64,000 nt of DNA from Candidatus Onthovicinus excrementipullorum (GCA_018712345.1 DVHG01000010.1:248001-312000), one strand, 5' to 3'; positions 34,471-44,365 are shown, counted from the first letter of the stretch. A program made the numbers and translations. The notes: generated by a model not told the origin, from the sequence alone.

Positions 34471-35793
34471 ATGGGACTGTTCAGTAAATGGAGCCGCGGC
34501 CTTCGCAAGACCCGGAAGGGGATGACGAATGCCATCGATGAGATCCTCGGCGCGCGCAAGGTCATCGACGAGGAGCTGTATGAGGACCTGGAGGAGGCCC
34601 TCATCATGGGCGATGTGGGCGTGGTCACCAGCGCCCGGATCATCACGGAGGTGCGCAACCAGATCAAGCGCTCCCGGGATAAGGAACCGGAAAAAGTGCG
34701 GGCCAAGATGGAGGAGGTCATCGCCGGCATGCTACGCGGCGGGGAGGAGCTCCATCTGGAGACGAAGCCCTCCGTGATCCTCGTCATCGGCGTCAACGGG
34801 GTCGGTAAGACGACCACCATCGGCAAGCTGGCCGCGCGCTTTAAGGCGGAGGGGAAAAAGGTCATTCTCGGCGCGGCGGATACGTTCCGCGCGGCGGCGA
34901 TCGAGCAGCTTCAGGAGTGGGCGGACCGCGCCGGTGTGGAGATGATCAAACACCGGGAGGGTGCGGATCCGGCTGCAGTTGTATTTGATGCGATTGCGGC
35001 GGGCAAGGCGCGTGGCGCAGATGTCATTATCTGCGATACGGCGGGCCGCCTCCACAATAAGAAGAACCTCATGGATGAGCTCAATAAGATCTACCGCGTA
35101 ATCGGGCGGGAGCTGCCGGATGCGGACCGTGAGTGCCTCCTGGTGCTCGATGCGACCACCGGGCAGAACGCCGTCAATCAGGCGAGGGAGTTCAAGGCAG
35201 CCGCGGATATCACCGGCATTGTCCTCACCAAGCTGGACGGGACGGCCCGCGGCGGCGTGGTGCTCGCCATTAAGAACGAACTGGAAATTCCCGTCAAATT
35301 TGTCGGGGTCGGCGAGCAGATTGACGACCTGCAGCCATTTGATCCGGAGGCATTTGCAAAGGGACTGTTCATGACACAGGAGGATGAGGAAGATGGCATC
35401 TTGGGGCAATCAGAAGCAGGAGAAGATGGACCGGCTGATTACGCTGGGGATGAGCGCGGGGACATACCTCTTTACGGTGATCGGGGATATCCGGCGGATT
35501 CGGAAGAGGTATCTGGGAGCGCCGTCGGCACAGGCGAAGACGCACCCCCTGCCGAACAAGCCGCTGGGGCAGATGACGATCGAGGAGTTGCTCTTTACCC
35601 CGCGGGTGAAGAAGATGAAGGCGGACCCCTTCCGGAAGGAGAAGACGAGCCGGAGGACGCGGATGATCGGGACACGGTGACCGACGGCACGGAGCCCGAG
35701 GAGGAAACCGACGAAACGCCTGCGGATGCGGGCGAAGAGGAGCCCAAAAAGAAGAGGAGAGGTTTCTTTGGATTTTTTAATCGCAACGCATAA
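34471..35793 (+). CDS. ftsY: Signal recognition particle receptor FtsY with C-terminal acidic extension
   Basis: A 440-residue frame whose first ~305 residues are a complete FtsY NG domain: MGLFSKWSRGLRKTRKGM start, GVNGVGKTTTIGKLAARF (G1), ADTFRAAAIEQLQ, DTAGRLHNK, LTKLDGTARGGV, ending FAKGLF. FtsY docks SRP-ribosome complexes at the membrane by GTP hydrolysis. Unusually, about 135 acidic residues follow the NG domain and end in a basic/aromatic PKKKRRGFFGFF tail, whereas FtsY acidic domains are normally N-terminal. This tail overlaps a different, better-looking frame (35393-35680), so either the tail is overprinted or the frame is artificially extended. Confidence 0.9.
   Translation: MGLFSKWSRGLRKTRKGMTNAIDEILGARKVIDEELYEDLEEALIMGDVGVVTSARIITEVRNQIKRSRDKEPEKVRAKMEEVIAGMLRGGEELHLETKPSVILVIGVNGVGKTTTIGKLAARFKAEGKKVILGAADTFRAAAIEQLQEWADRAGVEMIKHREGADPAAVVFDAIAAGKARGADVIICDTAGRLHNKKNLMDELNKIYRVIGRELPDADRECLLVLDATTGQNAVNQAREFKAAADITGIVLTKLDGTARGGVVLAIKNELEIPVKFVGVGEQIDDLQPFDPEAFAKGLFMTQEDEEDGILGQSEAGEDGPADYAGDERGDIPLYGDRGYPADSEEVSGSAVGTGEDAPPAEQAAGADDDRGVALYPAGEEDEGGPLPEGEDEPEDADDRDTVTDGTEPEEETDETPADAGEEEPKKKRRGFFGFFNRNA
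35393..35680 (+). CDS. Candidate overlapping gene inside the 3' end of ftsY
   Basis: A 95-residue frame, offset from ftsY by one base, starts with ATG at 35393 after AGGAGGATGAGGAAG. By hand count about 82 of 95 codons end in G or C, as in neighbouring genes, against fewer than half in the ftsY frame over the same bases. The product is basic with one hydrophobic stretch (LITLGMSAGTYLFTVIGDI, about 13-31) and a Lys/Arg-rich C-terminus. I recognise no family. It may be the authentic gene here, with the ftsY frame merely open, or a real overlap. Confidence 0.6.
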   Translation: MASWGNQKQEKMDRLITLGMSAGTYLFTVIGDIRRIRKRYLGAPSAQAKTHPLPNKPLGQMTIEELLFTPRVKKMKADPFRKEKTSRRTRMIGTR

Positions 35794-36358
35794 TATGAAA
35801 AAGCGCGCAGAGCTTGAACGCATTCTCTCACCGCTCGGTGTGTGCGTGCTTACGGCGGAGGAAGCGGGCGTGGACCTGACCGATGTGGAGGAGACAGGGA
35901 CGACCTTTGAGGAAAACGCCTTTTTAAAGGCGGACTCCGGCTGCAGGGAGAGCGGCATGGCCTGCATCGCGGATGACTCCGGGCTGATGGTAGACGCGCT
36001 GGACGGCGCGCCGGGCGTGTACTCCGCGCGCTATGCCGGCATGCACGGCGACGATCAGGCTAATAACAACAAGCTGCTCGAAAATTTAAAAGATGTTCCG
36101 GATGAGAAGCGCACGGCACGCTTTGTCAGCGTGGTCTGCTGTGTGTTCCCGGACGGCAAGAAAATTTATGCCCGCGGTGAGTGCGAGGGGTTCATCGGCC
36201 ACGCGCCGCGCGGGGACGGCGGCTTCGGCTATGACCCGCTGTTCCTGCTCCCGGACGGGCGCTGCTTTGGGGAGATGGGCGCGGCTGAGAAGGACGCCGT
36301 CAGCCACCGCGGCAATGCGCTGCGCCTGTTTAGGGAAAAATTAAAAGAAGTTTTATGA
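35768..36358 (+). CDS. rdgB: XTP/dITP pyrophosphatase (RdgB/HAM1)
   Basis: A 196-residue enzyme removing inosine/xanthosine triphosphates from the pool. N-terminal FLIATHNMKKRAELERIL, FEENAFLKA, ADDSGLMVDALDGAPGVYSARYAG and GDGGFGYDPLF are hallmark segments. The best start is TTG at 35768, seven bases after AGGAGAGG, overlapping the last codons of ftsY; the open frame begins upstream without a ribosome site. Third sanitising enzyme in the window besides Dut and Maf. Confidence 0.92.
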   Translation: MDFLIATHNMKKRAELERILSPLGVCVLTAEEAGVDLTDVEETGTTFEENAFLKADSGCRESGMACIADDSGLMVDALDGAPGVYSARYAGMHGDDQANNNKLLENLKDVPDEKRTARFVSVVCCVFPDGKKIYARGECEGFIGHAPRGDGGFGYDPLFLLPDGRCFGEMGAAEKDAVSHRGNALRLFREKLKEVL

Positions 36359-36368
36359 GGATGATACG

Positions 36369-36776
36369 ATGACCAGTAAAGAACGCGCCGCCTTCAGGGC
36401 GCAGGCAAACACCTTAAAGCCGCTGTTCCAGGCCGGGAAGGGCGGGATCTCCGACGCCCTCATCCGCCAGACGGACGAGGCGCTCACGGCCCATGAACTG
36501 ATTAAAATTCGGGTCCTGCTGGAGACCACGCCCCAGCCCGCGCGTGACATCGCGCAGCAGCTTGCCGCGCACACCGGAGCCGAGGTGATCCAGGTGCTTG
36601 GCGGAGTCATCACCCTGTACCGGTACAGTGAGGAGCTGCACGCTAAGGAGCGGCAGAAGCAGGAGAATATCAAAAAGGCGGAGCGTGTCCGCTCCCATAA
36701 CGCATATGAGCGCATGCGGGCACAGAAAAAGACTGCATTCCCCAAAAAGCGCGAGGGGAAGAACCGGAATGGCTAA
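36369..36776 (+). CDS. yhbY: YhbY/CRS1-type RNA-binding protein
   Basis: A 135-residue protein whose first ~97 residues are the YhbY (CRM) KH-like fold associated with pre-50S particles: LKPLFQAGKGGISDALIRQ and LIKIRVLLET then GAEVIQVLGGVITLYR. The rest is a charged Lys/Glu/Arg tail. It overlaps nadD by 8 bases. In Firmicutes yhbY lies near obg and nadD; obg is absent from this window. Confidence 0.93.
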   Translation: MTSKERAAFRAQANTLKPLFQAGKGGISDALIRQTDEALTAHELIKIRVLLETTPQPARDIAQQLAAHTGAEVIQVLGGVITLYRYSEELHAKERQKQENIKKAERVRSHNAYERMRAQKKTAFPKKREGKNRNG

Positions 36777-37386
36777 GCTCGGCGTTTTCGGCGGGACGTT
36801 TAATCCCCCGCATAAGGGGCATCTTAAACTTGCGGAACAGTTTGCCGGGGAGCTGCGGTTGGACCGGATTCTGATTATCCCCTCCTGCATCCCGCCGCAC
36901 AAGGATGCGCCGCAGCTCGCCTCTGGTATGGACAGGATGGCTCTGTGCCGCGCCCTGTTCCGGGGACCGGGATTTGCATTCTCGGACATGGAGCTTCTCC
37001 GCGGCGGGCGCAGCTATACGAGCGACACCGTCCGTATCCTGAAGGATACCCATCCGTCGGATGAGCTGTACCTCATCATGGGCTCGGACATGCTTGTCAC
37101 GCTCCACGCCTGGCATGAGCCGATGGAGATCATCCGGCGGTGCCGGATCTGCGCGGCCACGCGCGGCGATCTCCACCGGGCGCAGCTGACGGCATATGTG
37201 AAGGAACATTTCCCCCGCTTTCAGGACCGCTTCGTGATCACGGGGATTGAGCCGGTGCTGATTAGCTCTACGGAACTGCGGGCGCGGCTGGCCGCGGGCG
37301 CGGATGTAAGCGCCTACCTGACGGAGGGGGAAATCGCCTATATTGAAGAAAAGGGGCTTTATCATGCAGGACACGCAGCGCAATGA
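36769..37386 (+). CDS. nadD: Nicotinate-nucleotide adenylyltransferase
   Basis: A 205-residue enzyme making deamido-NAD from nicotinate mononucleotide and ATP. FGGTFNPPHKGHLKLAE is the nucleotidyl-transferase HxGH-type site, and ISSTELRARL the C-terminal ISSTxxR motif. Start at ATG 36769, with GAGGGGAAGAACC upstream; the longer open frame lies in yhbY. Its end overlaps the start of yqeK by 23 bases. Confidence 0.95.
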   Translation: MAKLGVFGGTFNPPHKGHLKLAEQFAGELRLDRILIIPSCIPPHKDAPQLASGMDRMALCRALFRGPGFAFSDMELLRGGRSYTSDTVRILKDTHPSDELYLIMGSDMLVTLHAWHEPMEIIRRCRICAATRGDLHRAQLTAYVKEHFPRFQDRFVITGIEPVLISSTELRARLAAGADVSAYLTEGEIAYIEEKGLYHAGHAAQ

Positions 37387-37954
37387 AGAGTTTATTGAGG
37401 TAATCCTGGGCCGTCTGGGGGAAAAGCGCTTTTACCACAGTATGTGCGTGGCAAAGGCGGCGCGTGAGCTGGCCGTCAAGTACGGCGCGGATCCGGAGCG
37501 GGCGTATACCGCCGGGATCCTGCACGACGTGATGAAGGAGGCGCCCGGGGAAGAACAGTTGCAAACGATCGCCGCAGCGGGTATAATATTGACGGATGTG
37601 GAGCGGGCCAACAAGAAGCTCTGGCACGCCGTCGCCGGCTACGCCTACTGCCGGGATGTCCTGCACGTGGAGGATACCGGGATTCTTGACGCCATCCGTT
37701 ACCATACCACCGGCCGCGCCGATATGACGCTGCTGGAAAAGTGCGTGTATATCGCGGACTTCATCAGCGAGGACCGCGACTATCCGGGGGTGGAGGCAAT
37801 CCGCGCCTGCGCGCAGCAGGGGCTGAAGACGGTCCTGTTCGAGGGGATGAAGTTCACCATTGAAGAACTTGCCGGGAAGGGGCAGGCCATCCATCCGGAC
37901 ACCGTCAGCGCCTACAATCAAATCATCATATCCGATTCGGAGGGAAACGAATGA
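37364..37954 (+). CDS. yqeK: YqeK-type HD domain diadenosine tetraphosphatase
   Basis: A 196-residue HD hydrolase. HSMCVAKAARELA, YTAGILHDVMKEAP and IRYHTTGRADMTLLEKCVYIADFISEDRDYPG match the YqeK family, which splits Ap4A symmetrically into two ADP. Start ATG 37364 after AAGGGG; an in-frame ATG at 37343 lacks a good site. It sits between nadD and rsfS as in most Firmicutes, with a 4-base overlap into rsfS. Confidence 0.93.
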   Translation: MQDTQRNEEFIEVILGRLGEKRFYHSMCVAKAARELAVKYGADPERAYTAGILHDVMKEAPGEEQLQTIAAAGIILTDVERANKKLWHAVAGYAYCRDVLHVEDTGILDAIRYHTTGRADMTLLEKCVYIADFISEDRDYPGVEAIRACAQQGLKTVLFEGMKFTIEELAGKGQAIHPDTVSAYNQIIISDSEGNE

Positions 37955-38319
37955 CAGGCGAACAGATCTATCAGGCAGCCGTAAAGGCGCTCAATGATAA
38001 AAAGGCGGAGGATATCCAGGTGATGAAGATCGGCGATCTGACGATCGTAGCCGACTACTTTGTCATTGCCACCGGTACCTCCAGCACTCACGTCAAGTCC
38101 CTGGCGGACAACGTGGAGTACGAGCTGGGGCTTCAGGGCGTGCAGCCCGGCCATATCGAGGGGAAGGCCACCGGCTGGATCCTCCTCGACTACGGCAGCG
38201 TGGTTGTCCACGTGTTCCTGGCCGATATGCGCGGCTATTACAATCTGGAGCGCCTGTGGACGGACGCGGCCCAGGTGGATATTCAGGATTTGATCTCATC
38301 ATCGAAGGAGAATGCATAA
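37951..38319 (+). CDS. rsfS: Ribosomal silencing factor RsfS
   Basis: A 122-residue RsfS/Iojap protein that binds L14 and blocks subunit joining when nutrients are short. [27 protein letters not shown] and [29 protein letters not shown] are the conserved core. Its TAA shares a base with the ATG of leuS. Confidence 0.96.
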   Translation: MTGEQIYQAAVKALNDKKAEDIQVMKIGDLTIVADYFVIATGTSSTHVKSLADNVEYELGLQGVQPGHIEGKATGWILLDYGSVVVHVFLADMRGYYNLERLWTDAAQVDIQDLISSSKENA

Positions 38320-40724
38320 TGAAGTACGATTTTGCTCAAGTGGAGAAAAAGTGGCAGGAAAAGTGGGCGCGCGAAAAGACGTTCAAAGCGTTTAATGACA
38401 GCCAGAAGGAGCCCTACTACTGCCTGGTGGAGTTCCCCTATCCGTCGGGCTACGGCCTGCATGTCGGCCATCTGCGCTCCTATACGGCGCTCGACGCCGT
38501 CGCCCGTAAAAAGCGCATGGAGGGCTATAATGTGCTCTTCCCGATGGGATGGGACGCCTTTGGCCTGCCTGCGGAGAATTTTGCCATCAAGAACCATGTC
38601 CATCCTGCGGAGTTCACCAATAAGAACATTGCCCACTTCAAGCAGCAGCTCCAGTCCATCGGATTCTCCTTTGACTGGGACCGCGAGGTCAACACAACGG
38701 ACCCCGACTACTATAAGTGGACGCAGTGGATCTTCCTCCAGCTGTACAAGCACGGTCTGGCCTATAAGAAGGAGATGAGCGTCAACTGGTGCACCTCCTG
38801 CAAGTGCGTGCTGGCCAATGAAGAGGTTGTCAACGGCGTGTGCGAGCGCTGCGGCAGCGAGGTCGTCCACAAGGTCAAGAGCCAGTGGATGCTCAAGATC
38901 ACCGCGTACGCGCAGCGCCTGATTGACGATCTGGATGACCTGGACTTCATTGAGCGCGTCAAGACCCAGCAGAAGAACTGGATCGGCCGCTCAACCGGCG
39001 CAAACGTGGATTTCACCGCCACCACCGGCGATACCATTACCGTCTACACCACCCGCCCGGACACCCTTTTCGGCGCTACATACATGGTCATTTCCCCCGA
39101 GTATGACAAGCTCGAAAAGTGGGCGGATCTCCTTGAGAATATGGATGAGGTGCGCGCCTATCAGCAGGAGGCCGCCCGCAAGTCCGACTTTGAGCGCACG
39201 GAGGTCAACAAGGAGAAGACCGGCGTGATGCTTCAGGGCGTGCGCGCCATCAACCCCGTGAACGGGAAGGAGATCCCGATCTTTATCTCCGATTACGTCC
39301 TCGCCTCCTACGGCACGGGCGCGATCATGGCCGTCCCGGCGCACGATACGCGCGACTGGGAGTTTGCCAAAAAGTTTGACCTACCGATTATCGAGGTCGT
39401 CAAAGGCGGCGCGGATGTCCAGCAGGAGGCGTTTACCGACTGCGCCACCGGCGTGATGGTCAATTCCGACTTCCTCACCGGGCTTACGGTGGAGGAGGCC
39501 AAGCAGAAGATGATCGACTGGCTCACCGCCAACGGAAAGGGCAGCGCCAAGGTCAACTACAAGCTGCGCGACTGGGTCTTCTCCCGCCAGCGCTACTGGG
39601 GCGAGCCGATCCCGATGGTCTACTGCGAGCACTGCGGCTGGCAGCCCATCGATGAGAGCGAGCTCCCGCTGCGCCTGCCGATGGTCGATTCCTATGAGCC
39701 GACGGACGACGGCGAGTCCCCCCTGGCCAAGATGACCGACTGGGTCAATACCACCTGCCCCAAGTGCGGCGGCCCGGCCAAGCGTGAGACGGACACCATG
39801 CCCCAGTGGGCCGGTTCCTCCTGGTATTTCCTGCGCTACTGCGACCCCCACAATGACAAGGCGCTCGCCTCCAAAGAGTCCCTGCAGTACTGGACGCCCA
39901 TCGACTGGTACAACGGCGGCATGGAGCACACCACGCTCCACCTGCTGTACAGCCGCTTCTGGCACAAGTTCCTGTACGATATCGGCGTGGTCCCCACGAG
40001 CGAGCCGTATAAAAAGCGCACCAGCCACGGCATGATTCTGGGCTCCAACGGCGAAAAGATGAGCAAGTCCCGCGGCAATATCGTCAACCCCGACGAGATC
40101 GTGGAGCAGTACGGGGCAGATACCATCCGGCTGTATGAGATGTTCATTGGCGACTTTGAAAAGGCCGCCCCGTGGAATTCCGACTCCATCAAGGGCTGCA
40201 AGCGCTTCCTCGACCGCGTCTGGGGCCTGTCCGAGATCGTGACGGACGGCGGCTACCGCCCGGAGCTGGAGGCCGATATGCACAAGGCTGTCAAGAAGGT
40301 CACTTATGATATTGATAACCTCAAGGATAACACGGCTATCGCCACGATGATGACGCTTGTCAACAAATTCTATGACACGGGCGCCGTCACCCGGGAGGAG
40401 CTGCGCACCCTGCTGATCCTGCTCAATCCGCTCGCCCCGCACCTGACGGAGGAGCTGTACGAGCAGCTCGGCTTCGGCGGAGAGCTCAACGCACAGCAGT
40501 GGCCGTCCTATGATGAGGCCAAGTGTGTGGATGATATGATCCAGATCGCCGTGCAGGTCAACGGTAAAGTCCGCGCCAAGCTGGAGATTCAGGCGGATCT
40601 CTCCCAGGAGGAGGCCCTGCGCGCCGCGCGTGAAAACGACAAGGTGCGCGAGCTTCTCAGCGGCAAGACGATCGTCAAGGAGATCTATGTCAAGGGCAAG
40701 CTGGTCAATCTGGTCGTCAAATAA
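38319..40724 (+). CDS. leuS: Leucyl-tRNA synthetase
   Basis: An 801-residue class I synthetase. HIGH-type motif [15 protein letters not shown] near residue 40-55, the CP1 editing domain ([14 protein letters not shown] and [19 protein letters not shown]), the zinc-type CWxC-like segment CEHCGW, and KMSKS as [13 protein letters not shown] at 38319 forms a TAATG overlap with rsfS; the longer open frame upstream belongs to rsfS sequence. Last gene of the long plus-strand run beginning at dprA. No T-box leader is possible given the overlap. Confidence 0.97.
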   Translation: MKYDFAQVEKKWQEKWAREKTFKAFNDSQKEPYYCLVEFPYPSGYGLHVGHLRSYTALDAVARKKRMEGYNVLFPMGWDAFGLPAENFAIKNHVHPAEFTNKNIAHFKQQLQSIGFSFDWDREVNTTDPDYYKWTQWIFLQLYKHGLAYKKEMSVNWCTSCKCVLANEEVVNGVCERCGSEVVHKVKSQWMLKITAYAQRLIDDLDDLDFIERVKTQQKNWIGRSTGANVDFTATTGDTITVYTTRPDTLFGATYMVISPEYDKLEKWADLLENMDEVRAYQQEAARKSDFERTEVNKEKTGVMLQGVRAINPVNGKEIPIFISDYVLASYGTGAIMAVPAHDTRDWEFAKKFDLPIIEVVKGGADVQQEAFTDCATGVMVNSDFLTGLTVEEAKQKMIDWLTANGKGSAKVNYKLRDWVFSRQRYWGEPIPMVYCEHCGWQPIDESELPLRLPMVDSYEPTDDGESPLAKMTDWVNTTCPKCGGPAKRETDTMPQWAGSSWYFLRYCDPHNDKALASKESLQYWTPIDWYNGGMEHTTLHLLYSRFWHKFLYDIGVVPTSEPYKKRTSHGMILGSNGEKMSKSRGNIVNPDEIVEQYGADTIRLYEMFIGDFEKAAPWNSDSIKGCKRFLDRVWGLSEIVTDGGYRPELEADMHKAVKKVTYDIDNLKDNTAIATMMTLVNKFYDTGAVTREELRTLLILLNPLAPHLTEELYEQLGFGGELNAQQWPSYDEAKCVDDMIQIAVQVNGKVRAKLEIQADLSQEEALRAARENDKVRELLSGKTIVKEIYVKGKLVNLVVK

Positions 40725-40730
40725 AATTAC

Positions 40731-40760
40731 TTGACAAACGCCTGCTGCAGGATATATAAT
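40731..40760 (+). promoter_or_regulatory. Promoter of rpsU
   Basis: Perfect TTGACA (40731-40736) and TATAAT (40755-40760) with an 18-base spacer, starting 7 bases past the leuS stop. Confidence 0.92.
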
Positions 40761-40814
40761 AATTTAGTGTACTTCACAATATACCCCTGCATTTCTGCGG
40801 AGGGAGGGAAATAA

Positions 40815-40991
40815 ATGAGCCAGGTCAAAGTTCGCGATAATGAATCTCTTGAGAGCGCGCTTCGCCGTTTCAAGAGGCAGACCTCCAGGGACGGTGTTAT
40901 CCAGGAGGTCCGCAAGAGGGAACATTATGAAAAGCCTTCAGTCAAGAGGAAGAAGAAGTCTGAGGCAGCTCGTAAGCGCAAGTATCGATAA
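40815..40991 (+). CDS. rpsU: 30S ribosomal protein S21
   Basis: A 58-residue basic protein starting [20 protein letters not shown] and ending in a Lys/Arg-rich tail ([14 protein letters not shown]), standard for S21. AGGGAGGGAAATAA precedes the ATG. It has its own strong promoter and terminator, so it is monocistronic; its short length makes it easy to overlook. Confidence 0.95.
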   Translation: MSQVKVRDNESLESALRRFKRQTSRDGVIQEVRKREHYEKPSVKRKKKSEAARKRKYR

Positions 40992-40997
40992 TTCCCG

Positions 40998-41043
40998 GGA
41001 GCCTGCCGGCGTAAGCCACGGCAGGCTCCTGCTCTTTCTCTTT
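40998..41043 (+). terminator. Terminator after rpsU
   Basis: GGAGCCTGCCG (40998-41008) pairs with CGGCAGGCTCC (41019-41029); the tail is TGCTCTTTCTCTTTT. Confidence 0.9.
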
Positions 41044-41082
41044 TGAAAAGCGGCGGGAAATCTCCGTGGGGAGGGATCAACA

Positions 41083-41637
41083 GTGTCAACACGCATGCCA
41101 AAATACAGATTCAGGCGTCTGGCGGATATCACCGCGGATGACCTGCGGAAAATGGGCGCGCTCGGAGTCGGGCTCGATGTCGACAACACTACCGCGTTCG
41201 ACAGCAGCAATGAGCTGATTGAGGGCGTTTCCGAGTGGGTGGAAAAGATGCGCGCGGAGGGGTTCCCGATGGTGCTCATCTCCAACGGATTTAAAAAGCG
41301 GGTCGCGCCCGTCGCCGCGCAGCTCGGGCTCGATTATATCCCGTTTTCCATCAAGCCGCTGCCCTTTGGATACCTGCGCGCGGCCAGGCGGATGCGTATC
41401 CCTGTGGAGAAGATGGCCTTTGTGGGGGATCAGCTGATTACCGATATCCGGGGGGCGAATCTGGCCGGGGCGATCTCCGTCTATGTGGACCCCGCCCGGA
41501 AAGAGGAGCGGCTGGTCAAAATGTTTATGAAGCGGCGCGTCAATGAGCGGCCGATCCTGGAGCGGTTCGACCGGGAGTTTCCACACCGCAATTTCAGGCA
41601 CAGGGGGAAGGATTCACATGAAGAAACTGAAAATTAA
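41083..41637 (+). CDS. yqeG: YqeG-family HAD IIIA phosphatase
   Basis: A 184-residue HAD-superfamily protein. Motif I is [10 protein letters not shown] (the usual DxDNT), motif II ISNGF with Lys following, and motif [15 protein letters not shown]. Relatives are implicated in phosphatidylglycerophosphate hydrolysis or ribosome-related functions in Firmicutes. Start GTG at 41083, after GGGGAGGGATCAACA. It overlaps aroQ by 20 bases. Confidence 0.92.
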   Translation: MSTRMPKYRFRRLADITADDLRKMGALGVGLDVDNTTAFDSSNELIEGVSEWVEKMRAEGFPMVLISNGFKKRVAPVAAQLGLDYIPFSIKPLPFGYLRAARRMRIPVEKMAFVGDQLITDIRGANLAGAISVYVDPARKEERLVKMFMKRRVNERPILERFDREFPHRNFRHRGKDSHEETEN

Positions 41638-42058
41638 AGTTTTAAACGGCCCGAATCTCAACCTCACCGGTGTGCGCGAGCCGTCCGTCTACGGCAGCGA
41701 GACTTTGGCGGATATCAACCGGAGAATCGCGGAGCACGCGGCGGAGTGCGGGATTGAATGCGACTTTTTCCAGAGCAATTCGGAGGGGGCGCTGATCGAC
41801 GCGGTGCACAGTGTCCTGCTCAACGAATATGACGGCGCCGTCATCAATGCGGGGGCCTACACCCATTACAGCTACGCCCTGCGCGATGCCATCGCCGCCA
41901 CTGGCAAGCCGTTTGCAGAGGTGCACATGTCCAACATCCACGCGCGGGAGGAATTCCGCCATACCTCGGTGATCGCGCCCGTGTGCAGGGGATCGGTGAT
42001 CGGGTTTGGCGCACAGGGCTATATTCTGGCACTTGACGGATTGGCGGCGATCTTATGA
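41618..42058 (+). CDS. aroQ: Type II 3-dehydroquinate dehydratase
   Basis: A 146-residue dodecameric enzyme of the shikimate pathway. [19 protein letters not shown] at the N-terminus holds the catalytic Tyr, [16 protein letters not shown] the Asn, and [17 protein letters not shown] the His. Start ATG at 41618, overlapping yqeG. It overlaps the next gene by 4 bases. Confidence 0.96.
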   Translation: MKKLKIKVLNGPNLNLTGVREPSVYGSETLADINRRIAEHAAECGIECDFFQSNSEGALIDAVHSVLLNEYDGAVINAGAYTHYSYALRDAIAATGKPFAEVHMSNIHAREEFRHTSVIAPVCRGSVIGFGAQGYILALDGLAAIL

Positions 42059-43119
42059 GCCTGCGTGTATATGCCCTTCAGGAGCGTATTTCAGTCGGCC
42101 AGGGGGCGCTCATCCGCTTCCCGGAAAACAGGCGGTATTTTACAAATTTTATCTCCTCGGCCGGATTTTTGATCGTCACGCGGGAGCGGGCGCTCTTCCA
42201 GACGGACAGCCGCTATATTGAGGCCGCGCAGGCCGCTGTCCCGGCGGGGATTGAGGTCCGGGAGACGCGCGGCACGCTCGAGGCCGACACGCTTCGGGAG
42301 CTTGGGATCCAGAAGCTGAGCATTGAGGCGTCGCATACGACGATCGCCGCCCTGCGCAGTTTGGAAAAGATCTGTGCGGGGATTGAAATTGACTCCGGCG
42401 ATTTTCTCGATACTGCGGTCGGCGATCTGCGGGCGGTAAAATCGCGGGACGAGGTGGAGAAGATCGTGCGCGCCCAGCGCATCGCAGAGCGCGCGCTGGA
42501 AAAGACGCTCGCCATGATCCGCCCCGGCGTGACGGAGCGGGAGATCGCCCTCTCACTTGATTTCAACATGCTGTCCACGGGGGCGGAGGCCCTCTCCTTT
42601 GAGACAATCGCCGTCAGCGGGGAGAATTCCTCCAAGCCGCACGGCGTGCCGGGGGACCGGCAGGTGTGCGCCGGGGACTTCATTACCATGGACTTCGGCG
42701 CGGTGGTGGACGGCTACCACAGCGATATGACGCGCACCGTGGCGGTCGGCTCTGTGACGCCGGAGCAGCGGAAGGTCTATGATACGGTGCTCGCCGCGCA
42801 GGAGGCCATGCTCGACGGGCTGCGTGCGGGGATTACCTGCGCGCAGGCGGATGCGCTGGCGCGGGATGTGATTGAGCAGGCCGGATACGGCGCGTATTTC
42901 CGTCACTCGGCCGGGCACGGCGTGGGGCTGGAGATCCATGAGCCCCCGTTTGAAGGGCCGCGCTCTCAGGAGATGCTCCGGGCCGGGAACATCGTCACGG
43001 CGGAGCCGGGGATCTATCTCCCGGGGCGGTTCGGCGTGCGGATTGAGGATATGGCCTATCTGACGGAGCAGGGGATCGAGAATTTGACTCAGGCCCCGAA
43101 GGAACTGCTGGTCCTGTGA
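42055..43119 (+). CDS. Xaa-Pro aminopeptidase (M24 family)
   Basis: A 354-residue M24 metallopeptidase with an N-terminal creatinase-like domain and a pita-bread C-domain. Metal ligands appear in [17 protein letters not shown] (two Asp), the [15 protein letters not shown] segment (His), and [18 protein letters not shown] (two Glu). It removes N-terminal residues before proline. It directly precedes efp as in many Firmicutes, where the pair is often called pepQ/ypdF-efp. EF-P relieves polyproline stalling, so the link is functionally neat, although efp has its own promoter. Confidence 0.93.
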   Translation: MSLRVYALQERISVGQGALIRFPENRRYFTNFISSAGFLIVTRERALFQTDSRYIEAAQAAVPAGIEVRETRGTLEADTLRELGIQKLSIEASHTTIAALRSLEKICAGIEIDSGDFLDTAVGDLRAVKSRDEVEKIVRAQRIAERALEKTLAMIRPGVTEREIALSLDFNMLSTGAEALSFETIAVSGENSSKPHGVPGDRQVCAGDFITMDFGAVVDGYHSDMTRTVAVGSVTPEQRKVYDTVLAAQEAMLDGLRAGITCAQADALARDVIEQAGYGAYFRHSAGHGVGLEIHEPPFEGPRSQEMLRAGNIVTAEPGIYLPGRFGVRIEDMAYLTEQGIENLTQAPKELLVL

Positions 43120-43138
43120 GAAAAATAGCCGGCAGGGC

Positions 43139-43167
43139 TTGAAAAATCTGCGCCGATCGGTTAAACT
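43139..43167 (+). promoter_or_regulatory. Promoter of efp
   Basis: TTGAAA (43139-43144) and TAAACT (43162-43167) with a 17-base spacer, 56 bases before the ATG of efp. Confidence 0.65.
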
Positions 43168-43222
43168 ATAAGAGACCATGAATATGTAACATACGGTAAT
43201 TCTAAATTCGGAGGATTCATAT

Positions 43223-43783
43223 ATGATTTCAGCAGGAGATTTCAGGAACGGTGTCACTTTTGAGATGGACGGCAATGTCTATCAGATCATCGAGTTCCAG
43301 CATGTAAAGCCCGGCAAGGGCGCGGCGTTCGTCCGTGCGAAGATCCGCGACGTGATCGGCGGCAGTGTGACGGAGCGCACCTTCAACCCGAATGATAAAT
43401 ATCCCACTGCCTTCATTGAGCGTAAGGACATGGAGTATTCCTATGAGGACGGCGGCCTTTACTACTTCATGGATCCGGAGACGTATGACATGATCCCGAT
43501 CAACGGGAGCGATCTGCCGGACAGCTTTAAGTTCGTCAAGGAGAACATGACCTGTAAGGTTCTCTCCTATAAGGGCAGCGTATTTGGCGTGGAGCCGCCG
43601 AACTTCGTCTCCCTTCAGGTGACCAAGACCGACCCCGGCTTTAAGGGCAACACGGCAACCAACACGCTCAAGCCCGCCACGGTGGAGACCGGGGCGGAGG
43701 TCCGGGTACCGCTCTTCATTGAGGAGGGCGAGATGATCAACATCGATACCCGCACGGGTGAGTACATGTCCCGCGGCGAGTAA
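43223..43783 (+). CDS. efp: Elongation factor P
   Basis: A 186-residue three-domain protein that rescues ribosomes stalled at polyproline. The tip of the domain I loop is KPGKGAAF with Lys32, matching the modified position in Firmicutes EF-P. Domain III ends with TGEYMSRG. It is followed after 73 bases by the zinc-ribbon gene. Confidence 0.97.
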   Translation: MISAGDFRNGVTFEMDGNVYQIIEFQHVKPGKGAAFVRAKIRDVIGGSVTERTFNPNDKYPTAFIERKDMEYSYEDGGLYYFMDPETYDMIPINGSDLPDSFKFVKENMTCKVLSYKGSVFGVEPPNFVSLQVTKTDPGFKGNTATNTLKPATVETGAEVRVPLFIEEGEMINIDTRTGEYMSRGE

Positions 43784-43856
43784 TCTGCCCGCACAGCCTT
43801 TAACGCAACACCATATTAAGTCAATCCGCTGCGGCGGATCAGGAATGGAGGATCAT

Positions 43857-44273
43857 ATGATGACAATTTCCGAGAAAGTCGCCTACATCAAGGGCCTTAT
43901 GGAGGGCATGAAGCTCGATGAGTCCAAGGACGAGATCAAGCTGACCCAGAAGATCGTTGAAGTGCTTGAGGATATGGCGCTGACCGTCTCCGATCTGGAG
44001 GACAGCCTGGATCTCGTGGGCGAGCAGGTCGACGCCGTTGACGAGGATCTGGACGCACTGGAGAGCTATGTTTATGACGACGATGAGTGCGATGACGACT
44101 GCTGCTGTGATGACGACGTCTATGAGGTCAAGTGCCCCAAGTGCGGCAATATGATCTATGTGGACGGCGATATCCTGGACGAGGGCTCGATTGACTGCCC
44201 CTCCTGCGGCGAGAAGCTCGAGTTTGACGTCGATTTTGACGAAGAGGAAGAGGACGGCGCAGAGGATAAATAA
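43857..44273 (+). CDS. Acidic zinc-ribbon protein, CD1247 N-terminal domain type
   Basis: A 138-residue very acidic protein. The N-terminal ~60 residues form two helices (SEKVAYIKGLMEGMKLDE...LTVSDLEDSLDLVGEQ), typical of the Clostridia family named after C. difficile CD1247. A Asp/Cys-rich linker and a zinc ribbon follow (KCPKCGNMIYVD...IDCPSCGEKLEF, four Cys). Start ATG 43857 with GGAGGATCAT; the longer frame overlaps efp. Function is unknown; a role in transcription or RNA binding is only a guess from the ribbon. Confidence 0.82.
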   Translation: MMTISEKVAYIKGLMEGMKLDESKDEIKLTQKIVEVLEDMALTVSDLEDSLDLVGEQVDAVDEDLDALESYVYDDDECDDDCCCDDDVYEVKCPKCGNMIYVDGDILDEGSIDCPSCGEKLEFDVDFDEEEEDGAEDK

Positions 44274-44308
44274 TCGGCGGTCCCCGAATTTTACAAGATT
44301 TTAAACAA

Positions 44309-44336
44309 AAGCTGTGTGTATACACAGCTTTTTTTA
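44309..44336 (+). terminator. Terminator after efp and the zinc-ribbon gene
   Basis: A near-perfect palindrome AAGCTGTGTG/TACACAGCTT (44309-44330) followed by T residues. Confidence 0.85.
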
Positions 44337-44365
44337 TTGCAATCGGCGGAATCGGGTGCTATAAT
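44337..44365 (+). promoter_or_regulatory. Promoter of the MFS gene
   Basis: TTGCAA (44337-44342) and TATAAT (44360-44365) with a 17-base spacer, immediately after the terminator. Confidence 0.82.
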
